Positions 1-7,832 of a DNA stretch of 56,911 nt are shown here, piece after piece. The stretch spans positions 1 to 56,911 of IMG/VR virus record IMGVR_UViG_3300023179_000128. One strand, given 5' to 3'. Within the stretch, counting starts at the first letter, position 1. Each line of letters starts with the position of its first letter. The stretch is from a virus. Under the pieces are notes generated by a model that did not search any database, had not been told where the DNA came from, and saw only the letters and a list, made by a program, of their open reading frames with translations. The position numbers and the translations under genes were made by a program.

Positions 1-492
1 TTTGATGGTGTTTATAATATTATAAGATGGATGCCTACTATTTACAAAGATAAAGATTGGGATGATTATTATATCACTAAAATACTTCAAAAGAAAATTG
101 AACATCAAAGAAAGTATTTAGTTGAAGCAAATCGTCATACACAAGTAGATCAAGATAATTATTGGATGACAGTTGTACTTAATTTAATTGAACGTGAACA
201 TGAAGAATATTATGGATGTGAATATATGGATTATATTAAACGAGATATGATATTTACACCAATAGAAGGTACAGATTCAAGCTCACTTGATTTTGAAACT
301 AAATGGGAGAATTTAGATGAGTACCTTAACAAATACCCAGGTATAAAATATAGAGTAATTAGAGAAAATAAAGGAATAGATTTTACAGAAAAAGATAGAT
401 TGGCTATGTATATGGCTCAATATAGACAACGTAAATGTAGAAAATTAATATTTGAAATTTTAAAAAATAAATCCATCTATTGGTGGGATTAA
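1..492 (+). CDS. Conserved phage protein of unknown function, 5' partial
   Basis: The reading frame is open to the first base of the window, so the gene probably starts upstream; the first in-frame ATG is at 31. The N-terminal part has the pattern DGV-N-RW-P-KDKDWD-Y-ILQKKI, which resembles a widespread conserved phage family with a W-P-x-W-KDRDWD signature (from memory, not searched). The rest is charged and helical. No catalytic motif or membrane segment is visible. It heads a run of small phage genes on the same strand. Function unknown. Confidence 0.75.
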   Translation, partial: FDGVYNIIRWMPTIYKDKDWDDYYITKILQKKIEHQRKYLVEANRHTQVDQDNYWMTVVLNLIEREHEEYYGCEYMDYIKRDMIFTPIEGTDSSSLDFETKWENLDEYLNKYPGIKYRVIRENKGIDFTEKDRLAMYMAQYRQRKCRKLIFEILKNKSIYWWD

Positions 493-504
493 AACTAAAG
501 AGTT

Positions 505-678
505 ATGACAACAGTTTTTATTACCATGTTTGTACTTGTAGCTATACTTTCATATGCATGGGTGAAAGGAATTAGCAACATGAAAAAAAATCATCCTGAT
601 TATAAAGGAGAAGAATTTCTTAATTGGGATAGAAAAAATGATGATTGGGATAAAACCCATACTGAAGGAGATCTTTAA
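505..678 (+). CDS. Small single-pass membrane protein (57 aa)
   Basis: This short frame starts at an ATG in the recurrent AGTTATG context. Residues 4-20 form one hydrophobic helix, followed by a basic stretch (KKNHP) and an acidic, Trp/Asp-rich tail. That gives an N-out or N-in single-pass topology with a cytoplasmic or periplasmic charged tail. It lies 12 bases after the previous stop and one base before the next ATG, consistent with an operon. No family recognised; small phage membrane proteins of this kind include holins, antiholins and superinfection factors, but nothing here decides. Confidence 0.6.
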   Translation: MTTVFITMFVLVAILSYAWVKGISNMKKNHPDYKGEEFLNWDRKNDDWDKTHTEGDL

Positions 679-679
679 T

Positions 680-904
680 ATGGAATTAAAACCAGTATAT
701 CCAAAAGACGATCCTGAGTATAGAAAACAAGTACTAGAGGAGTTTTATAAGAAAGTTAGGAATACAAGATGGGATGACATTGATGAAGATACTCCTAGAA
801 AACCAAGAGGTAGAAAACCTAAAGTAGTTGAGAAACCAGTTTCAAAAGCTAGAACTAAGAGTGAACAACAAGCAGCAAATAAATTTTTTAATTATAATAA
901 ATAA
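680..904 (+). CDS. Small basic protein with AT-hook-like motif
   Basis: The 74-aa product begins at 680, one base after the preceding stop; an upstream in-frame ATG at 638 lies inside the previous gene and is less likely. The N-terminal half is acidic/helical. The C-terminal half is basic and carries PRGRKPK, which resembles the RGRP core of AT-hooks that insert into the minor groove of AT-rich DNA. Similar RGRP motifs recur in three other proteins of this window. DNA binding is inferred from this motif only. Confidence 0.65.
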   Translation: MELKPVYPKDDPEYRKQVLEEFYKKVRNTRWDDIDEDTPRKPRGRKPKVVEKPVSKARTKSEQQAANKFFNYNK

Positions 905-907
905 AAT

Positions 908-1159
908 ATGGCTAGTATAAGTATTGATGTTGATATAGAAGAGGTGTTATGGGGAATGAGTGATCGTGAGAAACAAAAATTAGTAGATGAACTTTATGAT
1001 GATGGATTTACTCCTAAAGAATTAGAGAAAAAATTAGATCCACCTACACATGCTGCTGAAAGTATATTTAATGAAGCCTTAGATAAAATAAAAGGTAAAT
1101 GGAATATGTTAACAGAGGAAGAAGAACAAATAATTATTAATATATCAAAACGTTTTTAA
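908..1159 (+). CDS. Hypothetical acidic helical protein (83 aa)
   Basis: An 83-aa product with predicted helical, strongly charged sequence (SDREKQKLVDELYDD, LTEEEEQ). There is no membrane segment, cysteine cluster or recognisable domain. It sits 3 bases after the previous stop and 1 base before the next ATG, so it is likely translated from the same polycistronic message. Family not recognised. Confidence 0.7.
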   Translation: MASISIDVDIEEVLWGMSDREKQKLVDELYDDGFTPKELEKKLDPPTHAAESIFNEALDKIKGKWNMLTEEEEQIIINISKRF

Positions 1160-1160
1160 C

Positions 1161-1430
1161 ATGATACAATTTTTTATTAAGCATTCTAAAGAATTAACTA
1201 TAGCGGGTGCATTGTCAGTATTAACTATATGTTATTTTCAACAACGTGAATTAACCAAATTAAGAACCGAGACACAAACTCAAACTCAAATTATTGACTC
1301 ATTAATTGGTGAGAATTTTAATAGTAGAGTTGAAGCTGGTAGGTATGAATTAACTTTAGATCATTTAAAAGAAGTTAATCCTAAAGTAGGAAAAGAAATG
1401 GAAGAGTGGATGTCACACGAAACCGAATAA
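1161..1430 (+). CDS. N-terminally anchored coiled-coil membrane protein, i-spanin-like candidate
   Basis: Residues about 10-27 form one hydrophobic helix after a short basic N-terminus. A Thr/Gln-rich, heptad-like helical region and an acidic C-terminus follow. This topology (N-in, periplasmic coiled coil) is that of inner-membrane spanins (Rz-like). The next gene, one base downstream, encodes an exported NlpC/P60 cell-wall hydrolase, and a short lipoprotein is encoded about 1.3 kb further on, so the neighbourhood fits a lysis cassette. There is no sequence match to a known spanin family that I can recognise, so the role is inference. Confidence 0.6.
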   Translation: MIQFFIKHSKELTIAGALSVLTICYFQQRELTKLRTETQTQTQIIDSLIGENFNSRVEAGRYELTLDHLKEVNPKVGKEMEEWMSHETE

Positions 1431-1431
1431 A

Positions 1432-1857
1432 ATGAAAAAAATATTATTAGTATTATTACTATTAATTAGTAATATCTCATTTAGTCAAAAAGTAGTTACA
1501 TTAGATGAATTTATCATAGAATGGAAAGGTGTTCCTTATCGTTTAGGTGGTCATTCAAAAACAGGTATTGATTGTTCTCAATTCACTAAACGTTTATATA
1601 AAGATGTTTATAATAAACAATTAGAGAATGTAGCTTGGAGACAATGGAACCAAACAAAACGAGTGTCTAAAGCTAGTTTAGAAGTAGGTGATATAGTATT
1701 CTTTGATAGTAAAATTTCACCATCAGGATGGCATTGTGGAATTTATATTGGTAATAACAAATTTGTTCATTCATCTAATAGAAGAGAAGGAGTAAAGATA
1801 AGTGATTTAAGTGAATATCCTTATAACAGAAGTTATAAAGGTGCTGGGAGACTTTAA
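1432..1857 (+). CDS. Exported NlpC/P60 cell-wall endopeptidase
   Basis: The 141-aa protein has a Sec signal peptide (residues 1-19, KK then Leu/Ile run, ending SFSQ). The rest is a compact NlpC/P60 domain: G-V-PYRLGG, then the catalytic Cys48 in GIDCSQF, a VGDIVFF block, His101 in GWHCGIYIG and a third polar residue near His113. The family cleaves peptide stems in peptidoglycan. A signal peptide means periplasmic action, as an endolysin that needs Sec or as an entry/exclusion factor. It directly follows a spanin-like gene. No separate wall-binding domain is present. Confidence 0.88.
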   Translation: MKKILLVLLLLISNISFSQKVVTLDEFIIEWKGVPYRLGGHSKTGIDCSQFTKRLYKDVYNKQLENVAWRQWNQTKRVSKASLEVGDIVFFDSKISPSGWHCGIYIGNNKFVHSSNRREGVKISDLSEYPYNRSYKGAGRL

Positions 1858-1878
1858 TATATTTAAAATAAAAAGGTT

Positions 1879-2730
1879 ATGAATATACATTATGATATTA
1901 ACTCTGAAACAGGGTTAATGAGTTTAAAATTTAAAAAAACTATTCTAGATCCATTAGGTGATAATAAGGAAATATTTGAAAAATATATTCTTCCTATGTT
2001 AGCCATGAATGAGAAATTTGTATTAACAGGTAGTTTATCTCTTAAATTATTAGGTTTTGAACCTATGGATAAAGTAGGTGATTTTGACTTTGGTCTATTA
2101 GATACATTTACTGAAGAAGAGTATGTATCATTAAAGAATTTCTTTAACTTACATGACACAGTTCATGGATATGGTCGTGAAGCGTTTCCTCAAGAAATTA
2201 CTCCTAAACCACAATTTTATCCTAAAGCCCATATGTGGCAGTTTTCTAAACGATGGAGTGAACCAGTTGATGCTGATTTAGCTAAAGAATTATTTTTTAA
2301 AATGGATATCTTTAATGATGAAATGCTTCGTAAAAAAGATATTATTACAATTTATTATGATGAATTTCCAGTTAGATTAGTTCATCCAAGTATTACTTTA
2401 AGTTATAGAATGAGATATGCTTTAGATGTTAGATCAAGTACAACATTTAAATATTGGGAAAAAATGAAAGCATTTATGGATAATGCTAAGTCATATTATA
2501 ATCAAATTAGAGCAATAGCTAAAATGCAAGCTCGTATTCATGAACATAATGCTAATATTGAAGGTGATAAAGGCAAAATAGCGTATCTTAAAAATTTAAT
2601 TAATACAAGAGAAGCAAACGCTGAAAGTTTTTTTGAAAAAGTATTTAATGAAACACTTGATCCATTTACTTTAATAATAGAAAAAGAACAAGAAGAATTT
2701 ACTAAACAACGAAACGCAAATGGTAAATAA
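1879..2730 (+). CDS. Nucleotidyltransferase-like protein (pol-beta fold signature)
   Basis: The 283-aa protein has a TGSLSL block at residues 50-55 followed by GDFDF (Asp68/Asp70) and a later KMDIF Asp, matching the GS / DxD / D layout of DNA polymerase beta-type nucleotidyltransferases (MNT/AbiEii-like). The C-terminal third is a charged coiled coil. Start context is AAGGTTATG. A shorter protein with the same signature is encoded at 38275-38814. Substrate unknown; possibilities are tRNA or protein modification or nucleotide-signal interference. The fold call rests on motif spacing only. Confidence 0.6.
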   Translation: MNIHYDINSETGLMSLKFKKTILDPLGDNKEIFEKYILPMLAMNEKFVLTGSLSLKLLGFEPMDKVGDFDFGLLDTFTEEEYVSLKNFFNLHDTVHGYGREAFPQEITPKPQFYPKAHMWQFSKRWSEPVDADLAKELFFKMDIFNDEMLRKKDIITIYYDEFPVRLVHPSITLSYRMRYALDVRSSTTFKYWEKMKAFMDNAKSYYNQIRAIAKMQARIHEHNANIEGDKGKIAYLKNLINTREANAESFFEKVFNETLDPFTLIIEKEQEEFTKQRNANGK

Positions 2731-2763
2731 CATAGATAAACAATACCATTATCAAACTAGGTT

Positions 2764-3024
2764 ATGAAACAAATACTATTAGTATTAGCAACATGTTTAT
2801 TAACGTCATGTTGGACAGCACACCCATTAAGATGTCATAAAACAACTTCACTCAAAGTTGAAGTAATATGTGTAGCACCTGGTGAAAATGACATGTGTAT
2901 CTATTCACTTAAAGGAATTAAGGGTAGTGGATTAAAAGGACGTTTCTACATAATAGACAACAATAACAAGTATGTATTGGGGACACGGTTTAAATTATTA
3001 TTATTAAAAACAGAACAACTATGA
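2764..3024 (+). CDS. Small lipoprotein (86 aa)
   Basis: The N-terminus is a lipoprotein signal: a Lys, a hydrophobic stretch and the lipobox LTSC, with acylated Cys16 predicted. The mature part of about 70 residues has three further cysteines and a Gly/Ser-rich middle, with no recognised domain. The start has the AGGTTATG context. The gene overlaps the following secreted nuclease by 4 bases, suggesting translational coupling. Outer-membrane attachment is expected for a Gram-negative host. An outer-membrane spanin or an exclusion lipoprotein are both possible. Confidence 0.7.
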   Translation: MKQILLVLATCLLTSCWTAHPLRCHKTTSLKVEVICVAPGENDMCIYSLKGIKGSGLKGRFYIIDNNNKYVLGTRFKLLLLKTEQL

Positions 3025-3605
3025 GAAAATTATTATTTATTTTATTGCTAATACCAGTTTTAGCGACAGCACAATTAAGAGATTCAGTTAAAATAAATGC
3101 TGGGATTTATGAAGCTATTTATAGTGAAAAATTAGAAAGTCCATTATTAGTTAAATATACTGTGTTATGTCCTAATGGAACAGCGTCTAGAGCAGGAATG
3201 GATTTTTATACTAACGACTCAGTTAAGACATCCAGTAATGAAGACTATATTAAAAATGAGTGGGACAAAGGACATATGGCCCCAGCAGCTGATTTTAATT
3301 GTGATAAAGAGATGTTATATAAAACATTTAGTTATTTAAACTGCGCTTTACAAAACCAATATTTGAATAGGGGAGTGTGGCGTATGCTTGAGTTACAAGA
3401 ACGAGAATACGCTAAAAAAGAACCGACCACAGTTATTATAAAAGTTATATTTAGTAAAACTAGTTATAAACTACCAACTGGAGCAACTGTACCGGACGGT
3501 TTTTTTAAAATTATACAATTAGAAAAATCAGGTAAAACAATTAAGTTTTATTTCCCAAACATAACTCCTACAAAAGAAAAATATACAGACTACGAGATTA
3601 AATGA
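3021..3605 (+). CDS. Secreted DNA/RNA non-specific endonuclease (NUC family)
   Basis: The 194-aa protein starts with a Sec signal peptide (residues 1-18, ending ATAQ). The body has the NUC core: DKGHMAPAAD at residues 82-91, equal to the DRGH motif with the general-base His85, then N-x-L-QN-x-NRGVW-x-LE, with the Mg-binding Asn near 116. This family (Serratia nuclease type) cuts single- and double-stranded DNA and RNA. Export points to action in the periplasm or medium. It overlaps the lipoprotein gene. DRGH has become DKGH, a conservative change. The product is short for the family but both core motifs are present. Confidence 0.85.
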   Translation: MRKLLFILLLIPVLATAQLRDSVKINAGIYEAIYSEKLESPLLVKYTVLCPNGTASRAGMDFYTNDSVKTSSNEDYIKNEWDKGHMAPAADFNCDKEMLYKTFSYLNCALQNQYLNRGVWRMLELQEREYAKKEPTTVIIKVIFSKTSYKLPTGATVPDGFFKIIQLEKSGKTIKFYFPNITPTKEKYTDYEIK

Positions 3606-3628
3606 CCCAAGTAGATTACTTATATTTA
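3602..3628 (+). promoter_or_regulatory. Early/middle-type promoter
   Basis: ATGACCC starting at 3602 and TATATTTA at 3621-3628 have the 19-nt box offset shared by the promoter family in this window. The site overlaps the nuclease stop codon and sits just before the phosphoesterase ATG at 3633. Confidence 0.55.
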
Positions 3629-3632
3629 AGTT

Positions 3633-4391
3633 ATGAAAACAGTAGTATTAGGTGACACACATGGTCGCTCATTTTGGAAATTAATAGTTAATATAGAAAA
3701 TCCAGACAGGATTATTTTTATTGGAGATTATTTTGATTCGTTTGATATTAAAGGAGAAGAACAAATAAACAATTTCCTTGATATAATTGAATACAAAAAA
3801 TCAAGTAGTAAGGAAATTATCTTACTGATTGGTAATCATGATTATCACTACATGAGAGGAATTACAGAAGATTACTCAGGTTATAAAGCACATCTAAGAC
3901 CACAAATTGAATTTTTATTAGAAGAAAATAAACAACATCTTCAGATGGCTTACCAAATGGATGAATTTTTATTTAGCCATGCTGGTGTGAGTAGTAAATT
4001 TATGGATTCTGTATTTGGAAAGGATGGATGGAAAGTAGAAAATATAGTTGATTTATTAAATGAACAATTTAAATATAAACCATTAACATTTGGTTTTGGA
4101 TTAGCCGTTGATATAAATAAAGCATTTTATTTAGATCCATATGGTGATAATGAAGAACAGTCTCCAATTTGGATTAGACCTAGATCATTAATGGCAGTCA
4201 ATAAGAAACATGATAAAGGATTAAAGAAAAAATATATTCAAATAGTAGGACATACTCAAGTAAATAAATTAGATTTAGTAGGTGCTCAAAAAGCAGCTGG
4301 TGGAAGATACTATTTAATTGATTGTTTAGGAACAAGTGGTGAATATATGATTATTGAAAATGGTTTTATAAATAAAGGTTCTATTAGATAA
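3633..4391 (+). CDS. Calcineurin-like metallophosphoesterase
   Basis: The 252-aa protein shows the ordered metal-binding motifs of the metallophosphoesterase superfamily: GDTHG (residues 7-11), GDYFDS (31-36), GNHDYHY (67-73), an SHAG block and a late VGHTQ near residue 207. These bind two metal ions and hydrolyse phosphomono- or diesters. Specificity cannot be read; T4-like phages carry related serine/threonine phosphatase-like and polynucleotide phosphatase enzymes. It is preceded by a promoter-like site and is followed by a one-base overlapped small gene. Confidence 0.87.
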   Translation: MKTVVLGDTHGRSFWKLIVNIENPDRIIFIGDYFDSFDIKGEEQINNFLDIIEYKKSSSKEIILLIGNHDYHYMRGITEDYSGYKAHLRPQIEFLLEENKQHLQMAYQMDEFLFSHAGVSSKFMDSVFGKDGWKVENIVDLLNEQFKYKPLTFGFGLAVDINKAFYLDPYGDNEEQSPIWIRPRSLMAVNKKHDKGLKKKYIQIVGHTQVNKLDLVGAQKAAGGRYYLIDCLGTSGEYMIIENGFINKGSIR

Positions 4392-4600
4392 TGGCTAAGA
4401 AAAAGAAAAAAGAAGAAAAACGAGATTGGTTCATTGTTATGAACTCACAATTAGAATATTTTTGTGGGATGGCTTATGGTGGTCAATTAGTATGGTGTAG
4501 TGATTATAATGAAGCGAAACCTTTGGACCACCCAAATAAATTTAATACCTTAAAATATCTCTGTTATAACGAGGAATTAATAATGGATTATATAAAATAA
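4391..4600 (+). CDS. Hypothetical protein (69 aa) with Lys-rich N-terminus
   Basis: A 69-aa product that begins with a run of lysines and glutamates and then an aromatic/cysteine-containing core (W, F, Y, three Cys without CxxC spacing). It overlaps the phosphoesterase stop by one base (TAATG) and ends 3 bases before the clamp-loader gene. No family recognised; cytoplasmic. Confidence 0.65.
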   Translation: MAKKKKKEEKRDWFIVMNSQLEYFCGMAYGGQLVWCSDYNEAKPLDHPNKFNTLKYLCYNEELIMDYIK

Positions 4601-4603
4601 ATT

Positions 4604-5491
4604 ATGAGCAAACAACATACATTATGGGTTGAAAAATTTAGACCCGATACGTTGGAAGGTTATTTAGGTAATGAAGAGTTTATTAATGGTCTACAAGAGT
4701 GGATTGGTAAAAATGATTTTCCTAATTTATTACTTCATGGTCCTGCTGGTACAGGTAAGACAACAGCTGCTAAATTAGTAGTTAAAAATATTAATTGTGA
4801 TTTTATATATTTGAATTGTAGTGATGAGAATGGTATTGATACAATTAGAGATAAAGTAAAACAATTCGCTTCAGGTGCTACATTTAAACCACTTAAAGTT
4901 GTTATATTAGATGAAGCTGATTTCTTAACTATAAACGCTCAAGCAGCACTTAGGAATGTTATTGAATCATTTAGTTTAACTACTAGGTTTATATTCACTT
5001 GTAATTTTACAGAACGTATTATTGATCCATTGCAATCCAGATTAACATCATTCCATTTAATCACACCTGAACCAAAACAAATAGCTAAACATTTAAAAGG
5101 TATATTAGAACAAGAACAAGTAGAATTTGAAGTAAATGATCTAGTCAATATTGTTAAAAAAACTTATCCTGATATTAGACGTGCGTTAAATATATTGCAA
5201 AGCAGCATTAATAAAGGTAAATTAACACCTAAAAATATAACTGACAATAATTATACTGATCAAATTATAGCTGAAGTAAAATCAGGTAAAAAACAGGCAT
5301 TTAATAGTGTTAGACAGATTATAGCTGACAATAACATTTCAGATTTTACAGGTATATATAAAGAATTACATAATGCTTTATCAACACCTGAAGCAACTAT
5401 AGTGATAGAAGAATATTTATTTCATTCAACTACTATTCCAGACAAAGAAATTTGTTTTTGCGGATGTGTAGCTAAACTTTTAAACATATAA
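4604..5491 (+). CDS. 44: Sliding-clamp loader large subunit (gp44-like AAA+ ATPase)
   Basis: The 295-aa AAA+ protein has Walker A GPAGTGKTT (residues 46-54), Walker B VVILDEAD (99-106), a sensor region and an SRC-type arginine finger block (LQSRLTSF, Arg146). This is the layout of RFC small subunits and T4 gp44, which is about 319 aa. It loads the gp45 clamp at primer ends using ATP, with gp62. The gp62-like gene lies two genes downstream, which supports the assignment. All catalytic residues look intact. Confidence 0.93.
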   Translation: MSKQHTLWVEKFRPDTLEGYLGNEEFINGLQEWIGKNDFPNLLLHGPAGTGKTTAAKLVVKNINCDFIYLNCSDENGIDTIRDKVKQFASGATFKPLKVVILDEADFLTINAQAALRNVIESFSLTTRFIFTCNFTERIIDPLQSRLTSFHLITPEPKQIAKHLKGILEQEQVEFEVNDLVNIVKKTYPDIRRALNILQSSINKGKLTPKNITDNNYTDQIIAEVKSGKKQAFNSVRQIIADNNISDFTGIYKELHNALSTPEATIVIEEYLFHSTTIPDKEICFCGCVAKLLNI

Positions 5492-5492
5492 T

Positions 5493-5723
5493 ATGAACCA
5501 AGAACAACCGAGACTAAACATCTCATTAGACAAAACAGCAGAAATTACATGTGATGAATGTGGTCATAATGTATTCCAAGAAGGATTAATGCTTAGAAAA
5601 GCAAGTAAATTTTTAACAGGTACTCCACAAGATGCTCTTATTCCATTACCAGTATTTAGTTGTTCTAAATGTGGTCATGTTAATACAGAGTTTTTACCTG
5701 AACCACTTAAACCAACTGAATAG
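5493..5723 (+). CDS. Small zinc-ribbon protein
   Basis: The 76-aa protein has two CxxC pairs, CDECGH near residue 20 and CSKCGH near residue 60, typical of a zinc ribbon. The spacer contains basic and hydrophobic residues and the ends are disordered (Pro/Glu). It lies between the gp44 and gp62 genes, starting one base after gp44 and overlapping gp62. A replication or transcription accessory role is possible from context. The exact family is not recognised. Confidence 0.75.
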   Translation: MNQEQPRLNISLDKTAEITCDECGHNVFQEGLMLRKASKFLTGTPQDALIPLPVFSCSKCGHVNTEFLPEPLKPTE

Positions 5724-6130
5724 TGACATTATTTGATTGGTTAAATGAAATAACATATAGTAAGCGTCCATGGGATAGCTTTACTGATGAAGATAAAAAT
5801 GAGTTTAATCTATATATGATTAATCGTTTCATCAGTATGGAACCTGCTTATATTAATGTTGTTAATTTAATTCAACGATACCCTAACTGTTCAAACAGAT
5901 GGGTTTATAAATTCTACTGTGATATGTTACCTAAAAAGAAATCATTCTTTAGGTATATTAAATCCAAAATTAAATGGGATAAAGAAACAGTAGATAAAAT
6001 AGCTGATTATTATAAATGTAGTACTAGAGAAGCTAAGGAATATATTAGTGTACTTAGAGATGATCAATTAGAAGATATACTTAACGTGGGGACGTCAAGT
6101 ACAAATAAAAAAAGGAGAAACAAAAAATGA
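5723..6130 (+). CDS. 62: Clamp loader small subunit (gp62-like)
   Basis: This 135-aa product starts at a GTG overlapping the previous stop (TAGTG) with MTLFDWLNEI and a downstream F-x-P-YM-N-R pattern recalling T4-type gp62. It is helical and ends in a basic tail. T4 gp62 is 187 aa, so this one is short. gp62 is a non-ATPase partner of gp44 in a 4:1 clamp loader. The assignment relies on the N-terminal motif, size and position two genes after gp44, because the family diverges fast. Confidence 0.75.
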   Translation: MTLFDWLNEITYSKRPWDSFTDEDKNEFNLYMINRFISMEPAYINVVNLIQRYPNCSNRWVYKFYCDMLPKKKSFFRYIKSKIKWDKETVDKIADYYKCSTREAKEYISVLRDDQLEDILNVGTSSTNKKRRNKK

Positions 6131-6441
6131 GTACATTTATCTTAGGCGTTTCAGCTGCTATAGTGGTTGGGATGTTTGTTTGGTTCACAATTGATACTAT
6201 TAAACAGTTAAAAAGGATCAAGCAATTAGAAACACAAAAAAGTCAGTTATGGAGTGAAATTGAAAACCGTTGCAATTCAATTGAACGTATGTTAGACCAA
6301 ATGATTCGAGATGTAAACAGTCGAGTAGATGAAAATTACAGCTACACTGATTCACGACTTGATAAAATGGTTAACATGATTGAACGTGATTATGTTACAA
6401 AGAAAAACAAATTAGACAATTCAATAGATTATAACAATTAA
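6127..6441 (+). CDS. Membrane-anchored coiled-coil protein (104 aa)
   Basis: Residues 4-23 form one hydrophobic helix, followed by a long charged helix (residues 30-95) with repeated Arg/Asp/Asn and heptad-like spacing. It overlaps gp62 by 4 bases (ATGA). Single-pass topology with a coiled-coil domain is all that can be stated. It could be a scaffold at the membrane or a spanin-like factor; the replication-gene context argues against lysis. Confidence 0.65.
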   Translation: MSTFILGVSAAIVVGMFVWFTIDTIKQLKRIKQLETQKSQLWSEIENRCNSIERMLDQMIRDVNSRVDENYSYTDSRLDKMVNMIERDYVTKKNKLDNSIDYNN

Positions 6442-6449
6442 TAATTAAC

Positions 6450-6480
6450 TTGGCGTCCCCCATTAAGTTACTTATATTTA
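6450..6480 (+). promoter_or_regulatory. Promoter candidate, TTGGC type
   Basis: TTGGCGTCCCC starts at 6450 and TATATTTA lies at 6473-6480, with 23 nt between box starts rather than 19. A sister site with TTGGCCTCCC lies at 37722. It precedes the gene at 6499. Confidence 0.45.
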
Positions 6481-6498
6481 AATTATAAAATTATTCAT

Positions 6499-6858
6499 AT
6501 GGGATCAATAACATCAATGTGTCGTGATTTAGAAGACGACAATAAAGGTTTATCACGATGTGCTGAAGAAGTACCTAAACACAAGTATGCTATGGAAGAT
6601 AAAACTGATGATAAAATAACAGAAGCTGTAGTAGCTGATTTACGTTTACGTAGTAAGGTAGGTATTAAAAAATATAATACAACTTTAGATAAGAATAATA
6701 AAGATGATTATATGATTCATTTATATCAAGAATTACTTGATGCTGCTCAATATGCTAAAAAGGAGATGTCATTTATTCCTATGATAAAACAAATGATTAA
6801 AGATTATCCTAATGACATGGAATTAGGTAAAAAAATAAGAGAAACATTTAATGGCTAA
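6499..6858 (+). CDS. Conserved phage protein, unknown function (119 aa)
   Basis: The central segment (DLRLRSKVGIKKYNTTLD then HLYQELLDAAQYAKK) resembles a domain I know from many phage hypothetical proteins, where it often stands alone. It is helical, without metal or nucleotide motifs. The start at 6499 follows a promoter-like site; residues 1-30 differ in character and a later start at Met31 is possible. It overlaps the next gene by 8 bases, so it probably shares a transcript with the Cas4-like nuclease. Confidence 0.7.
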   Translation: MGSITSMCRDLEDDNKGLSRCAEEVPKHKYAMEDKTDDKITEAVVADLRLRSKVGIKKYNTTLDKNNKDDYMIHLYQELLDAAQYAKKEMSFIPMIKQMIKDYPNDMELGKKIRETFNG

Positions 6859-7792
6859 GCTAAAACTAACTGAGATTGAACTTAAGATAAAAACAACTAC
6901 TCCAAAAGAAGTTGATTACAGATACCAAGGTACAGTATCTTACTCTCAGTACTCAATATGGCGTAAATGTCCTCATCAATGGTATTTAAATTATTTTAAA
7001 GGTTTATCTACCTATTCACAATCAATTCATACTATATTTGGAACTTCAATTCATGAAGCACTTCAACATTATTTAAAAGTAATGTATGCTGAAAGTGGAG
7101 CAGCTGCTGATAGAGAAGATATAATCACTATATTTAAAGATAAATTTAGAATATTATATAAGGAAGAATTTGAGCGAACTAAACAACATTTTTCATCACC
7201 AGATGAGATGAAAGAGTTTCATGATGATGGAGTTACTATATTAGAGTATTTTAAAAAACATCGTAATCAATTTTTCTCAACTCGTAATGTAGTGTTGTTA
7301 GGTATTGAAATGCCTTTAATGGTTGGATTATCTAAAAATTTATTTTTAAAAGGTTATATTGACTTTGTTTTATATGATAAAGATTTAGATAAAGTTTATA
7401 TCTATGATATTAAAACAAGTAGACAGGGTTGGGGTGACAAGGATAAAAAAGATAGTATTAAAATATCTCAATTATTACTTTATAAAGAATACTTCTCTAA
7501 ACAATATAACATTGATGTAGATAAAATTGAAGTTGAGTTCTTTATTGTTAAACGTAAGGTATGGGACAGTCCAGATTTTGTTATACCACGTATTCAATCA
7601 TTTAAACCAGCAGCAGGCAAAATTAAAAGAAAACAAGCAGCTGAAGCATTTAGTGCTTTCTTAAATGAATGTTTTAATACTGAGGGTAAAATGGTAGATA
7701 AAGAATATTCTAAAATAGTAAGTAAATCATCTTGTACTTACTGTCCATTCAATAATGATAAAACACTTTGCGATAAAAATGTCGCTTTATAA
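6851..7792 (+). CDS. Cas4-like PD-(D/E)XK exonuclease with Fe-S cysteines
   Basis: The 313-aa protein has the RecB/Cas4 nuclease signature: a QxxxY-like early block with Cys40 (RKCPHQW), GTSIHEA with a motif-I His, GYID (Asp171), then DIKTS (Asp186, Lys188), then the QLLLYKEYF helix. At the C-terminus Cys295, Cys298 and Cys307 complete a four-cysteine Fe-S set with Cys40, as in Cas4 and AddB. The family degrades or resects DNA ends. In a T4-like context it may process recombination ends or host DNA. No helicase domain is fused. Confidence 0.85.
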   Translation: MAKLKLTEIELKIKTTTPKEVDYRYQGTVSYSQYSIWRKCPHQWYLNYFKGLSTYSQSIHTIFGTSIHEALQHYLKVMYAESGAAADREDIITIFKDKFRILYKEEFERTKQHFSSPDEMKEFHDDGVTILEYFKKHRNQFFSTRNVVLLGIEMPLMVGLSKNLFLKGYIDFVLYDKDLDKVYIYDIKTSRQGWGDKDKKDSIKISQLLLYKEYFSKQYNIDVDKIEVEFFIVKRKVWDSPDFVIPRIQSFKPAAGKIKRKQAAEAFSAFLNECFNTEGKMVDKEYSKIVSKSSCTYCPFNNDKTLCDKNVAL

Positions 7793-7802
7793 TCTCCGTA
7801 TA

Positions 7803-7810
7803 TATTTATA
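7803..7810 (+). promoter_or_regulatory. Late-type promoter motif TATTTATA
   Basis: TATTTATA within an 18-nt AT-only run (7799-7813) lies 22 nt before the next ATG and at the border between the early-type block and the glycan cluster. It matches the motif before the virion genes at 40664, 47708 and 54085. Confidence 0.45.
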
Positions 7811-7832
7811 TATGCAATAAAAGCAATATATT

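Noticed and set aside
638-679. Earlier ATG for the AT-hook-like gene
   Set aside because: It lies in the coding part of the 505-678 gene; starting at 680 fits the operon spacing.
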